Source: JAAZMU01 sp964547725
GTDB lineage: Bacteria > Patescibacteriota > Minisyncoccia > Minisyncoccales > Minisyncoccaceae
Assembly (NCBI GenBank): GCA_964547725.1
Contig: CAZJOO010000022.1
Span: 1-10,418, forward strand
Length of the DNA: 10,418 nucleotides
Direction of reading: 5' to 3'
Shown: in pieces, positions 1 through 6,041 of the stretch
Layout of the letters: the number at the start of each line of letters is the position of its first letter
Position numbering within the stretch: position 1 is the first letter of the stretch
The notes under the pieces: model-generated
The model's input: only the letters and a program-made list of their open reading frames with translations
What the model was told of the DNA's origin: nothing
Database searches by the model: none
Program-made: the position numbers and the translations under genes

Positions 1-174
1 GATGCTGAAAGATGCCATCCCTGAAACGGTTGAAATCCTTTTGGAACTCAAAAATTAACAATTGGTTCTCATAATACTGGTGTTGTAGAAAATTTTGATG
101 GAACAATAAAAGATGTCCGTATCTACAACCGTGCTTTATCCCAAGAAGAAATAAGTCTTTTATATAATAAATAG
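1..174 (+). pseudogene. C-terminal end of a LamG/concanavalin A-like lectin domain protein, frameshifted, 5' end outside the window
   Basis: The last ~47 codons (frame of positions 34-174, stop TAG 172-174) contain KLTIGS, then GTIKDVRIYNRALSQEEI and LYNK. These are the closing strands of LamG-like (laminin G_3) domains, which often carry DVRIYNRALS near the end. Such domains occur in large secreted or surface proteins and bind sugars or other proteins. Upstream, the same frame is closed by stops at 22-24 and 31-33, but frame 2 reads KDAIPETVE, which fits the preceding strand of the same domain. One extra A in the AAA run near 32-36 would join the two parts into KDAIPETVENPFGTQKLTIGS. So the gene is either frameshifted or carries a one-base homopolymer error. 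The family call is good. The rest of the protein is not visible. Confidence 0.7.
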
Positions 175-198
175 TATTTTGCGTATTATATCAAAGTA

Positions 199-227
199 TT
201 GACGAACATTTAAAAACTTGTTAAGAT
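199..227 (+). promoter_or_regulatory. Promoter for rplU
   Basis: TTGACG (199-204), a 17-bp spacer and TAAGAT (222-227) form a sigma70-type promoter. The predicted transcript would have a leader of about 33 nt before the rplU ATG at 267. No clear Shine-Dalgarno site is seen in that leader. The same -10 hexamer, TAAGAT, recurs in front of the tRNA-Gln gene. Confidence 0.6.
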
Positions 228-266
228 ATTTCTGTTATTCAAATTAAACTTATTTAGACATATATT

Positions 267-581
267 ATGTTAGCTGTAATTAAAACAGGAGGAAAACAAT
301 ACATTGTAACACCTGGAAAGAAAATCAAGGTTGAAAAACTAGAAATTGAAGAAGGGAAGGATGTAACTTTTGAAGAAGTGTTGCTTATTAACGACGAAGG
401 AAACACAGTTATAGGAGAACCTACTATTAAAGGTGCTACTGTTTCTGGAAAGGTTTTAAAACAAGACAAACACAAAAAGCTTATCGTTTTTAAACATAAA
501 TCTAAAAAGAGATATAGCGTAAAGAAAGGACACAGACAACCATACACAGAAGTAGAAATTGCAGAGATAAAATCAAACTAA
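267..581 (+). CDS. rplU: 50S ribosomal protein L21
   Basis: A 104-aa protein, the usual length for bacterial L21, a 23S rRNA-binding protein of the large subunit. Diagnostic features are the N-terminal MLAVIKTGGKQY (L21 typically begins with a Y/F-A-V-I-x-T-G-G-K-Q-Y pattern), the basic stretch HKKLIVFKHKSKKRYSVKKGHRQPYT near residues 69-95, and the end TEVEIAEI. The GHRQPYT segment matches the rRNA-contacting GHRQ motif of the family. The start is fixed by the conserved N-terminus. The gene is monocistronic here: a terminator follows directly and dnaB is convergent. In most bacteria rpmA (L27) follows rplU, but it is not present here. Confidence 0.97.
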   Translation: MLAVIKTGGKQYIVTPGKKIKVEKLEIEEGKDVTFEEVLLINDEGNTVIGEPTIKGATVSGKVLKQDKHKKLIVFKHKSKKRYSVKKGHRQPYTEVEIAEIKSN

Positions 582-583
582 AC

Positions 584-607
584 AAAAACCCCTTTTCAGG
601 GGTTTTT
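584..607. terminator. Bidirectional intrinsic terminator between rplU and dnaB
   Basis: AAAAACCCC (584-592), a TTTTCA loop and GGGGTTTTT (599-607) give a perfect 9-bp stem flanked by A and T runs on both sides. It begins 2 bases after the rplU stop codon and lies 5 bases beyond the dnaB stop on the other strand, so it can end both convergent transcripts. Confidence 0.9.
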
Positions 608-612
608 AGCTA

Positions 613-2022
613 TTAAAATTGAATATTAATATCATTATTTCCTTCTGGCTGAGATGGTGCTGTTTCATTGTACTCCATTCCGGTACGCTCTAAGTTTCTA
701 AAACTTGATTTATTCGCATCAAAGAAGAGTTCTAATCTTCCGATAGGTCCATTTCTATGCTTAGCAATAATAATCTCAGCAATACCTTTTTTAGGAGTAT
801 CTTTTTTGTAAACTTCTTCTCTATATATAAAGAGAACGACATCAGCATCTTGCTCGATAGAACCAGAGTCTCTTAAGTCAGATAATTTAGGAATACTTGG
901 AGTTCTTGTTTCAACGGCTCTAGAAAGCTGTGAAAGGGCTAAAACGGGAACGTTTAACTCTCTAGCCAAACCTTTCAATTGTCTAGATATTTCTGTAATT
1001 TGTTGTACGGAACCGATATTTTTGTTTGATGGTTCAATTAACTGCAAATAGTCGATAACGATAAGACCTAAACCGTGTTGAGATTTTAATCTTCTAGCCA
1101 TAGCTCTCATTTGAAGAACGGTCATAGAAGAAGCGTCGTTAATGAAGATAGGAGCATCAGATAAAGTTCCTAAAGCGTGTTGTATTTTTATAAAATCATT
1201 ATCTTCTCCTGAAGAAGACAAGGTTCCTTGTCTAATTTTCCAAGCATCAACATTTGCTTCAGAACTAATCATTCTGTCTATTAATTGATCGTTAGACATT
1301 TCTAAAGAGAAAAATCCAATAGGAAGATCTGTTTTCAAAGCAACGTTTTTTGCAATATCAAGAGCTAAACTAGATTTACCCATTGAAGGTCTGGCTGCAA
1401 GAATTACTAAATCTGAGTTTTGAAGACCAGATAAATAATTGTCTAATTCAAAGAATCCAGTAGTAACTCCTCTTAGCCTGCCTTCTTTATTTGAAATCTT
1501 TTCCATTCTTTCAAAAGCGTCTTTTAAACAAGGTTTAATGGAGGTAAAGGCTTGAGTCATACTTTTCTGTGTAATCTCGAATATCTTTCGTTCAGCGTTG
1601 TCTAGGAGGTCTTCAGACTCTCTTTCTTCTTCGTATCCTGACACAGAAATATCTTGACCGATAGAAATCAAGTCTCTTAAGATTCTTTTCTTTTGAACAA
1701 TTTTACCATAAGTCATAACGTGACTAGCAGTAGGAACAATATTAATCAATTCTGTTAAATAAGCACTGCCTCCCATTTTTTCTAGCAAGTTCTTTTCTTT
1801 TAACTTTGAAGAAACAGAAACAATATCTATTGGCTCTCCTTCAGAAAAGAGATTTTCAAGAACTCGGTATAAATCTTCGTGTTTTTTATGATAAAAATCT
1901 TCTGGTCTCAAAAAGTCAGCCACTTTAATAATAGAATCTTTATCAAGCATAAGGGATCCTAAGACACTCATTTCAGCCTCTGAGTCGTGAGGTGGTACTT
2001 TGTTTGCAAAATTATTAGTCAT
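613..2022 (-). CDS. dnaB: Replicative DNA helicase DnaB
   Basis: A 469-aa protein, normal for DnaB, the hexameric 5'-3' helicase that unwinds the fork and binds primase. The N-terminal domain starts with VPPHDSEAEMSVLGSLM (residues 9-25), matching the family's PPHxxEAExxVLG signature. The RecA-like ATPase domain has Walker A ARPSMGKSS (210-218, with K216 and S217), the catalytic glutamate in FSLEM (E241), Walker B LIVIDYLQL (320-328, D324), SQLSRAVE (364-371), the DLRDSGSIEQDAD block (382-394) and KHRNGPIG (421-428) with the probable arginine finger R423. The C-terminal tail from about 450 is Asn/Gln/Glu-rich and divergent. The start is supported by the conserved N-terminus and by a -10-like box 8 nt upstream, so the mRNA is probably leaderless. 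No intein or loader gene is seen nearby. Confidence 0.97.
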   Translation of the reverse strand: MTNNFANKVPPHDSEAEMSVLGSLMLDKDSIIKVADFLRPEDFYHKKHEDLYRVLENLFSEGEPIDIVSVSSKLKEKNLLEKMGGSAYLTELINIVPTASHVMTYGKIVQKKRILRDLISIGQDISVSGYEEERESEDLLDNAERKIFEITQKSMTQAFTSIKPCLKDAFERMEKISNKEGRLRGVTTGFFELDNYLSGLQNSDLVILAARPSMGKSSLALDIAKNVALKTDLPIGFFSLEMSNDQLIDRMISSEANVDAWKIRQGTLSSSGEDNDFIKIQHALGTLSDAPIFINDASSMTVLQMRAMARRLKSQHGLGLIVIDYLQLIEPSNKNIGSVQQITEISRQLKGLARELNVPVLALSQLSRAVETRTPSIPKLSDLRDSGSIEQDADVVLFIYREEVYKKDTPKKGIAEIIIAKHRNGPIGRLELFFDANKSSFRNLERTGMEYNETAPSQPEGNNDINIQF

Positions 2023-2030
2023 TGATTATA

Positions 2031-2058
2031 ATGATAGCATATTATAATAATTTTTCAA
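2031..2058 (-). promoter_or_regulatory. Probable leaderless promoter for dnaB
   Basis: On the minus strand, TTGAAA (2058-2053), a 16-bp spacer and TATCAT (2036-2031) precede the dnaB ATG by 8 nt, so transcription would start at or next to the start codon. The 45-bp gap to the divergent glycosyltransferase gene also holds TATAAT on the plus strand at 2043-2048, with a weak TTGATT 15 bp before it, which could serve the glycosyltransferase gene. The region is extremely AT-rich, so chance matches are likely. Confidence 0.4.
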
Positions 2059-2067
2059 TAAAAAATA

Positions 2068-3204
2068 ATGAAAGTTGGTTTTATTTGTTTTCATTCTTTT
2101 GTGAATCCAGGAGGGGTTAAGAATCATATTCTTGAATTGTCACAGGAGTTCGAAAAAAGGGGGATTGAAACAAGAATTATTGTTCCAAGAAGAAAGTTTA
2201 AAGAAAAATATGGTAAAAACGTAATTATTTTGGGAACATCTTTTCCTTTTAATATTGGAGGAACTCAAGGAGATTTTTGTATGAATTTTAATCCAATTTC
2301 TATTTACAAGGTTTTAAAGAGAGAAAAGTTTGATATTTTACATTTCCATAATTTTGTTGCTCCTTCAGCTTGGCAGATTCTAGAAATTGAAAAAGAATTA
2401 AAAACTTCGCCTTGTAACGTCTTAACATTTCACGCTAATTTAGATGGAATGCCTTTATTTAGAAGTATTCCATACTTTTCTAAAATATTTGTAAATAGAT
2501 TAAACAAAAATATGGACGGAGTGATAGGAGTAGCTGATTTAATTTTAAGAATGTTTAAAGGATACAAAGGCTCTAAGAAAGTAATTCCTAATGGAATAAA
2601 TTTGAATAAGTTTAATCCTGAGGTAAAAGGTTTTAAAAAATTTGATGACGGAAAAATTAACATTCTTTTTGTAGGAAGAATTGAAGAACGAAAAGGATTA
2701 ATTTATCTGTTAGACGCTTTTAGAATTCTTCAAGAAAAACATGATAATTTAAGATTAATTATCGTTGGAGATGGTCCTCTTAGAAATGATTGTGAGCAAT
2801 TTGTAAAATGCAGTGATTTAAAAGACGTTGTTTTTGTGGGACAGACAGGAGAAGGTATTCCTAGGTATTTTAATAGTTGTGATATTTTCTGTAGCCCGGC
2901 TATTTATGGAGAAAGTTTTGGAATCGTGCTTTTGGAAGGAATGGCTTGCAAGAAACCAGTTTGTGGATTTAGTAACTTAGGATATAAAGAATTATTGAAA
3001 GGGACAAAAGGGGAAGCATTTTTAGCTGAACCAAGAGATTCAGTTCAGTTAGCTAGTATCTTAGAAAGTTTAGTGGTAGATGAAAAACTAAGAAAAGAAA
3101 TGGGAGAATGGGGAATTGAAACTGCTAAAAAATACTCTTGGGAGAAGATAGCGGATCAAGTTCTTGAGTTTTACAAAGTTTGTCAAAAAAACAAGGAAAA
3201 ATAA
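2068..3204 (+). CDS. GT4-family glycosyltransferase, PimA-like
   Basis: A 378-aa GT-B fold, retaining glycosyltransferase of family GT4. The N-terminal acceptor domain begins MKVGFICFHSFVNPGGVKNHI, where GGV-x-x-H is the glycine-rich loop typical of PimA/WaaG-type enzymes. DILHFHNFVAPS (89-100) and TFHANLD (120-126) follow. The donor domain has IPNGINLNKFNP (173-184), FVGRIEERKGL (201-211, with R204 and K209 expected to bind the donor phosphates) and the EX7E motif ESFGIVLLE (E282 and E290). Layout and motifs resemble mycobacterial PimA, a mannosyltransferase acting on phosphatidylinositol, but the sugar donor and lipid or glycan acceptor cannot be read from sequence. There is no signal peptide and the enzyme should act at the inner membrane face. 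It is divergent from dnaB, with no Shine-Dalgarno site before the ATG. No terminator is seen before the next promoter at 3209. Confidence 0.9.
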   Translation: MKVGFICFHSFVNPGGVKNHILELSQEFEKRGIETRIIVPRRKFKEKYGKNVIILGTSFPFNIGGTQGDFCMNFNPISIYKVLKREKFDILHFHNFVAPSAWQILEIEKELKTSPCNVLTFHANLDGMPLFRSIPYFSKIFVNRLNKNMDGVIGVADLILRMFKGYKGSKKVIPNGINLNKFNPEVKGFKKFDDGKINILFVGRIEERKGLIYLLDAFRILQEKHDNLRLIIVGDGPLRNDCEQFVKCSDLKDVVFVGQTGEGIPRYFNSCDIFCSPAIYGESFGIVLLEGMACKKPVCGFSNLGYKELLKGTKGEAFLAEPRDSVQLASILESLVVDEKLRKEMGEWGIETAKKYSWEKIADQVLEFYKVCQKNKEK

Positions 3205-3208
3205 TTTC

Positions 3209-3250
3209 TTGACTTTAAAAATAATAAAAGGTATTTTATTAGTAGAGGTG
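3209..3250 (+). promoter_or_regulatory. Promoter and ribosome binding site of the 54-aa gene
   Basis: TTGACT (3209-3214), a 17-bp spacer and TATTTT (3232-3237) begin 4 bases after the glycosyltransferase stop codon. AGAGGTG (3244-3250) is a strong Shine-Dalgarno site 6 nt before the ATG at 3257. This decides the start codon: an upstream in-frame ATG at 3164 lies inside the glycosyltransferase gene and ahead of this promoter. The predicted transcript start coincides with the Shine-Dalgarno site, so the leader is very short. Confidence 0.6.
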
Positions 3251-3256
3251 TTTTTT

Positions 3257-3421
3257 ATGAGAAGAGAAATAGCTAAGGAAATTGTTTCCGATGGATTAAC
3301 AGAATTTTATTTACTTGACCCAAACGCAAAAGATCCGGTCATTAATTTCTATCCATCCATAAGTGAACCTTTTGGTGACGGAAAACTGATTACTTACTAT
3401 GAAGACTTGAGCATTATTTAA
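3257..3421 (+). CDS. Small protein of unknown function (54 aa)
   Basis: I do not recognise the family. The protein starts MRREIAKEIVSDGLTEFYLL and continues with an acidic, aromatic-rich stretch containing DPNAKDPVINFYPS and FGDGKLITYYEDL. No transmembrane segment, signal peptide or cysteine pair is visible, so it should be a small soluble cytoplasmic protein. It is judged real because it has a complete transcription unit: a 17-bp-spaced promoter, a strong Shine-Dalgarno site at ideal distance, and a terminator whose hairpin includes the stop codon. The next gene downstream has the same arrangement. Nothing in the context points to a specific role. Confidence 0.7.
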   Translation: MRREIAKEIVSDGLTEFYLLDPNAKDPVINFYPSISEPFGDGKLITYYEDLSII

Positions 3422-3436
3422 TGCTCTCTTTTTTTA
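3409..3436 (+). terminator. Intrinsic terminator of the 54-aa gene
   Basis: GAGCATT (3409-3415), loop ATTT and AATGCTC (3420-3426) form a perfect 7-bp stem followed by a T-rich run. The stop codon TAA (3419-3421) lies within the hairpin, so coding sequence and terminator overlap. Confidence 0.85.
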
Positions 3437-3437
3437 T

Positions 3438-3477
3438 TTGACTTAAACATATGAAAGATATATTCTTGAGGTGGAGG
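3438..3477 (+). promoter_or_regulatory. Promoter and ribosome binding site of the 59-aa gene
   Basis: TTGACT (3438-3443), a 17-bp spacer and TATTCT (3461-3466) follow directly on the previous terminator; TATATT at 3459-3464 is an alternative -10. GGAGG (3473-3477) lies 5 nt before ATG 3483. The in-frame GTG at 3471 overlaps the Shine-Dalgarno site and is therefore rejected as start. Confidence 0.55.
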
Positions 3478-3482
3478 AAAAA

Positions 3483-3662
3483 ATGAAAGTTCCATTAGCA
3501 GACCTATCTCGGATAACTCCAGAGATAATGATTTGTAAAGCTGTGGCCATAGCCCAAGAAAAACCTTCTAACGGGTGGAAGCGTGCAGGAACTTCTGAAA
3601 ATCGTTCAAAAGACCCCCTTTCAATTAAAAGGGTTAAAGGGAGAGTTCTTTTGAGAAGATGA
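3483..3662 (+). CDS. Small basic protein of unknown function (59 aa)
   Basis: I do not recognise the family. The N-terminal part, MKVPLADLSRITPEIMICKAVAIA, could form a helix, and the C-terminal half is strongly basic (KRAGTSENRSKDPLSIKR, then VKGRVLLRR), with 14 Lys/Arg against 5 Asp/Glu overall. A nucleic-acid-binding role would fit the charge but is only a guess. The gene has its own promoter, a GGAGG site 5 nt before the ATG, and a terminator that overlaps the stop codon. The 3' part of the coding region can fold on itself (CAAAAGA at 3607-3613 with TCTTTTG at 3647-3653, enclosing CCCCTTT and AAAGGG), so a structured RNA function cannot be excluded. No membrane segment is visible. Confidence 0.6.
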   Translation: MKVPLADLSRITPEIMICKAVAIAQEKPSNGWKRAGTSENRSKDPLSIKRVKGRVLLRR

Positions 3663-3685
3663 GTGTTTATTAACGCTCTTTTTTT
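3661..3685 (+). terminator. Intrinsic terminator of the 59-aa gene
   Basis: GAGTGTT (3661-3667), loop TATT and AACGCTC (3672-3678), with one G-T pair, are followed by a T run. The hairpin starts inside the TGA stop codon and its second half covers the stop codon of cysS (3670-3672) on the opposite strand. On the minus strand there is no T run after the hairpin, so it should not end the cys operon efficiently. Confidence 0.8.
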
Positions 3686-5040
3686 ATTGAAAAATTATTT
3701 CCTTCATCTTTAATAGAATACCCCTTACTTTCAATCATCTTTCTGAGTTCATCTGATTTTTCAAAATTTCTTTCTTTTCTGTAATTTTCTCTTTCTCTAA
3801 CTAAAATCATAATCTCTTCAGGGATTTCGTATTTTTCTTGTTTTAGGTTTAGTCCAAAAACTTTATCAAATTTTAGAACAAGTTCATACTTTTCTTTATC
3901 TGAAAGATTATCATCTTTAATCATATCCCAAGTTAAAGCTAGTGCTTTAGGCATATCTAAATCATTGTTAATATATTCTAGGAATTGATTATTGTACTTT
4001 TCTTTCAATTTATCATCTTTAGACTCTGAACTTAAATCAAGTTTATTAATTTTTTCTCTTAATTTATTTAAACTAATCCTAGCTCCTTCAATACTTTCTT
4101 CAGCAAAGTTTAGTTTAGATTTGTAGTGAGCAGTAAGACAGAGATATCTATATGAAAGAGGGTCTTTAACGTCGCTTAAAGTTACAAGATTTCCTTCCGA
4201 TTTACCCATCTTATTATCTTTAACTACAAGAAATTCTCCGTGCATCCAGTAATTAGCAAGAAGGTTTCCGTAAGCAGCTTCTGCTTGAGCAATTTCATTT
4301 GTGTGATGAACAGAAATATGATCAATTCCTCCGCAATGAATATCAAAAGGAGTTCCTAGGTATTTTACTCCAATAGACACACATTCTGTATGCCATCCTG
4401 GAAAACCAATGCCCCAAGGTGATGCCCATTCCATTTGTCTTTTTACGTCTTTAGGTGAGAATTTCCAAAGAGCAAAATCAGCAGGGTTTTTCTTTTCTTT
4501 GTTTTCTTCGATTCTAGATTTGAAATCTGTTTTTTCTTTTTCGCCCCAAAGCCTTCCATATGCTTCTAATTTAGAGGTATCGAAATAGATTCCGTCAGCA
4601 GTTTTGTAAGTATATCCTTTATCTTCTAGAGTTTTAATCAATTCAATTTGTTCAGGAATTGTTTCGGTTGCTTTTACAAATTTAGTAGGGAATTCGATAT
4701 TTAATTTTGTAATATCCTCTAAAAAGTGTTTAGTGTAGAATTCAGCAATATCAAAAACAGTTTTGTTTTCTCTGGCGGCTCCTTTCTCTAACTTATCTTC
4801 TCCAGAGTCTTCGTCAGAAGTTAAGTGTCCTACGTCAGTAAGATTCATGATGTGATTTACGTGATAGCCGTTGTATTCTAAAACTCTTTTTAAAACATCT
4901 TCAAAAAGATATGTTTTTAAGTTCCCGACATGAGCAAACCAATAGACGGTAGGTCCGCAAGTGTATAATTTTACCTCTCTATCACTAATAGGTTTAAATT
5001 CTTCTAATTTTCTTGTAAGAGTGTTGTATAGTTTTATCAT
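3670..5040 (-). CDS. cysS: Cysteinyl-tRNA synthetase
   Basis: A 456-aa class I aminoacyl-tRNA synthetase that loads cysteine onto tRNA-Cys. TCGPTVYWFAHVGN (27-40) carries the first zinc cysteine C28 and the HIGH-type motif HVGN (37-40). GWHTEC gives C220, and HHTNE gives H245 and E249; these four residues have the same spacing as the E. coli zinc ligands C209, H234 and E238. KMGKS (277-281) is the KMSKS motif. NLTDVGHLTSDEDSGEDKLEKGA (66-88) differs from the E. coli TDIDDKI type and matches the variant I associate with CPR and some other bacterial enzymes. The C-terminal DALR-like helical region is present, and the length is close to the family norm. The gene follows cysK by 25 nt on the same strand, so it probably shares the cysteine-responsive leader, but TATAAT 6 nt before its ATG may also give a leaderless transcript. 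Confidence 0.96.
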   Translation of the reverse strand: MIKLYNTLTRKLEEFKPISDREVKLYTCGPTVYWFAHVGNLKTYLFEDVLKRVLEYNGYHVNHIMNLTDVGHLTSDEDSGEDKLEKGAARENKTVFDIAEFYTKHFLEDITKLNIEFPTKFVKATETIPEQIELIKTLEDKGYTYKTADGIYFDTSKLEAYGRLWGEKEKTDFKSRIEENKEKKNPADFALWKFSPKDVKRQMEWASPWGIGFPGWHTECVSIGVKYLGTPFDIHCGGIDHISVHHTNEIAQAEAAYGNLLANYWMHGEFLVVKDNKMGKSEGNLVTLSDVKDPLSYRYLCLTAHYKSKLNFAEESIEGARISLNKLREKINKLDLSSESKDDKLKEKYNNQFLEYINNDLDMPKALALTWDMIKDDNLSDKEKYELVLKFDKVFGLNLKQEKYEIPEEIMILVRERENYRKERNFEKSDELRKMIESKGYSIKDEGNNFSIKKER

Positions 5041-5046
5041 ATTTAT

Positions 5047-5075
5047 ATTATATATTAGATATTAATTATTTTAAA
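5047..5075 (-). promoter_or_regulatory. Possible internal leaderless promoter for cysS
   Basis: On the minus strand TATAAT (5052-5047) lies 6 nt before the cysS ATG (5040), with TTTAAA 17 bp further upstream, overlapping the end of cysK. No Shine-Dalgarno site is seen in the 25-nt gap. The perfect -10 at this distance matches the pattern at dnaB, dnaX and the cys leader, but the -35 is weak. Confidence 0.4.
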
Positions 5076-5902
5076 TACCTTTCTCCTCTGTCAGGGAAGA
5101 TGGTAACGACGTTACCTTGTAATTTTAGATTTTTAATTGTTTGAAAGGCCGCTCCAGAACTTAGACCAACTAGTAATCCTTGCTTAGCAAGATAGTTTCT
5201 TCCTTTGACGGATTCTTCGGGGTCTAAATCAATAATTTCATCAATTGTATTTAAGTCTAATACAGGAGGAACATATCCATCTTTCAAAGATTTCAATCCT
5301 TCAATAATAGTTCCTTTCATTGGTTGGACTCCAATTGTTTTCATATTAGGGAAATGTTCTTTTAACTTTTTAGAAACTCCGGTAATTGTTCCACCGGTTC
5401 CTATTCCAGCGACAAAGTAGTTAATTTCTTTTCCTTCCATCTGACATAATATTTCTTCAGCTGTTTTGTCATAGTGTACTTTTACGTTGTTTTCGTTTTC
5501 GTATTGATTTAAAAAAACAATTTCACCTCTTTTTTCTCTTTCTTTCAATTCTTTAATAATGGGTTCTCTGAATCTTTCGTTGGGAGTTTTTACAATACTT
5601 CCTCCGTAAGTTAGAATCATTTTAAGTTTTTCTTCAGCCGTAGTTTCTGGAACAATAACGGAAAGGTGATATCCTTTAATGGCAGAAATCATGGCTAGTC
5701 CAATTCCAGTATTTCCAGAAGTGGCTTCAGCAATTTCATCTCCTTTTTTAAGCCTTCCTTCTTTTTCCGCAGCTTCAATCATGGCTAGAGCCGTTCTGTC
5801 TTTGATAGAGCCTGTTAGATTGAAACCTTCCATTTTAGCGAAGATATTTTCTTCTATGTTTATTAGTGGTGTATTGCCTATTAGATTAAGTATTGTTTTC
5901 AT
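5066..5902 (-). CDS. cysK: PLP-dependent cysteine synthase (CysK/CysM family)
   Basis: A 278-aa member of the cysteine synthase/cystathionine beta-synthase family, fold type II. It makes L-cysteine from an activated serine (O-acetylserine or O-phosphoserine) and sulfide. LIGNTPLINI opens the protein (7-16). NLTGSIKDRTA holds the PLP lysine K34. TSGNTG (61-66) is the substrate loop, GIGTGGT (166-172) binds the PLP phosphate, and GLSSG (246-250) and FPDRGERYL (269-277) close the fold. DRGERYL is closer to CysM than to the SGERYL of CysK. The protein ends right after this motif, about 20-30 residues earlier than E. coli CysK, with a compact N-terminus as well. No regulatory CBS domains are present. 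No Shine-Dalgarno site precedes the ATG. It is the first full gene after the Cys leader peptide and terminator, and cysS follows it. Which serine derivative is used is unclear, since no cysE is in the window. Confidence 0.92.
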   Translation of the reverse strand: MKTILNLIGNTPLINIEENIFAKMEGFNLTGSIKDRTALAMIEAAEKEGRLKKGDEIAEATSGNTGIGLAMISAIKGYHLSVIVPETTAEEKLKMILTYGGSIVKTPNERFREPIIKELKEREKRGEIVFLNQYENENNVKVHYDKTAEEILCQMEGKEINYFVAGIGTGGTITGVSKKLKEHFPNMKTIGVQPMKGTIIEGLKSLKDGYVPPVLDLNTIDEIIDLDPEESVKGRNYLAKQGLLVGLSSGAAFQTIKNLKLQGNVVTIFPDRGERYLK

Positions 5903-5920
5903 ATATTTATGTGTATTAAT

Positions 5921-5943
5921 AAAAAACCTCTGTTTTAAAGAGG
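5921..5943 (-). terminator. Attenuator terminator in the cysK leader
   Basis: On the minus strand CCTCT (5943-5939), loop TTAAAAC and AGAGG (5931-5927) are followed by six T (5926-5921). The hairpin lies between the cysK promoter and the cysK start, 18 nt before the ATG, so it would block cysK unless overridden. The plus strand has no T run after it. Confidence 0.8.
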
Positions 5944-5986
5944 CTGATAGTACGAAGTTATTATATTAATTAAAAACCAGCCCCTT

Positions 5987-6034
5987 TTAAAGAGTTAGAC
6001 AGCAACAACAAGTTGTACTGGTTTTGAAATTCAT
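5987..6034 (-). CDS. Cys-rich attenuation leader peptide (15 aa)
   Basis: The minus-strand ORF encodes MNFKTSTTCCCCLTL and a TAA stop. Codons 9-12 are TGT TGT TGC TGT, four cysteines in a row, in a genome segment where cysteine is rare. It sits directly in front of cysteine synthase and cysteinyl-tRNA synthetase and inside a set of alternative hairpins. Its role would be to sense charged tRNA-Cys by ribosome stalling; the peptide itself likely has no other function. The ATG is 7 nt after TATTAT, with no Shine-Dalgarno site, so it is probably translated from a leaderless transcript. Leaderless polycysteine upstream ORFs acting as cysteine-responsive attenuators are known from mycobacteria. A chance run is unlikely given the position, the stop codon overlapping the antiterminator arm, and the downstream terminator. 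Confidence 0.87.
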   Translation of the reverse strand: MNFKTSTTCCCCLTL

Positions 6035-6041
6035 TAAAATA

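Larger units (their letters stand above)
5921..6034 (-). promoter_or_regulatory. Cysteine-responsive transcription attenuator upstream of cysK-cysS
   Basis: Four segments on the minus-strand RNA can form mutually exclusive hairpins. Segment 1 is AAAACCAG (6025-6018), segment 2 is AAAGGGGCTGGTTTT (5987-5973), segment 3 is CAGCCTCTTT (5946-5937) and segment 4 is AGAGG (5931-5927). 1:2 is a perfect 8-bp stem enclosing the four Cys codons (6010-5999). 2:3 is a 10-bp stem with a single G-T pair. 3:4 is the terminator stem. Expected behaviour: a ribosome stalled at Cys codons covers segment 1, 2:3 forms and transcription continues. A ribosome reaching the stop codon (5989-5987) covers segment 2, and 3:4 terminates. 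Without translation, 1:2 forms and 3:4 again terminates. The pairing is read directly from the sequence; the regulation is inferred from the trp/his model. Confidence 0.85.

Noticed and set aside
254..547. Minus-strand open frame covering rplU
   Set aside because: Shadow of the L21 gene, which is unmistakable on the plus strand; no promoter or family resemblance.
2430..2663. Minus-strand open frame inside the glycosyltransferase gene
   Set aside because: Shadow frame lying across conserved GT4 motifs, without expression signals.
3164..3256. Upstream start for the 54-aa gene at 3164
   Set aside because: It would lie inside the glycosyltransferase gene and before the gene's own promoter; the ATG at 3257 has a strong Shine-Dalgarno site.
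5679..5969. Plus-strand open frame across the start of cysK and its leader
   Set aside because: It is antisense to conserved cysK motifs and covers the attenuator terminator; its composition is that of a complementary strand and it has no ribosome binding site.
5903..6034. T-box riboswitch upstream of cysK-cysS
   Set aside because: A T-box would be expected for Cys genes in Firmicutes, but there is no TGGNACCGCG-type antiterminator sequence; the Cys codon run and the three alternative stems explain the region better.
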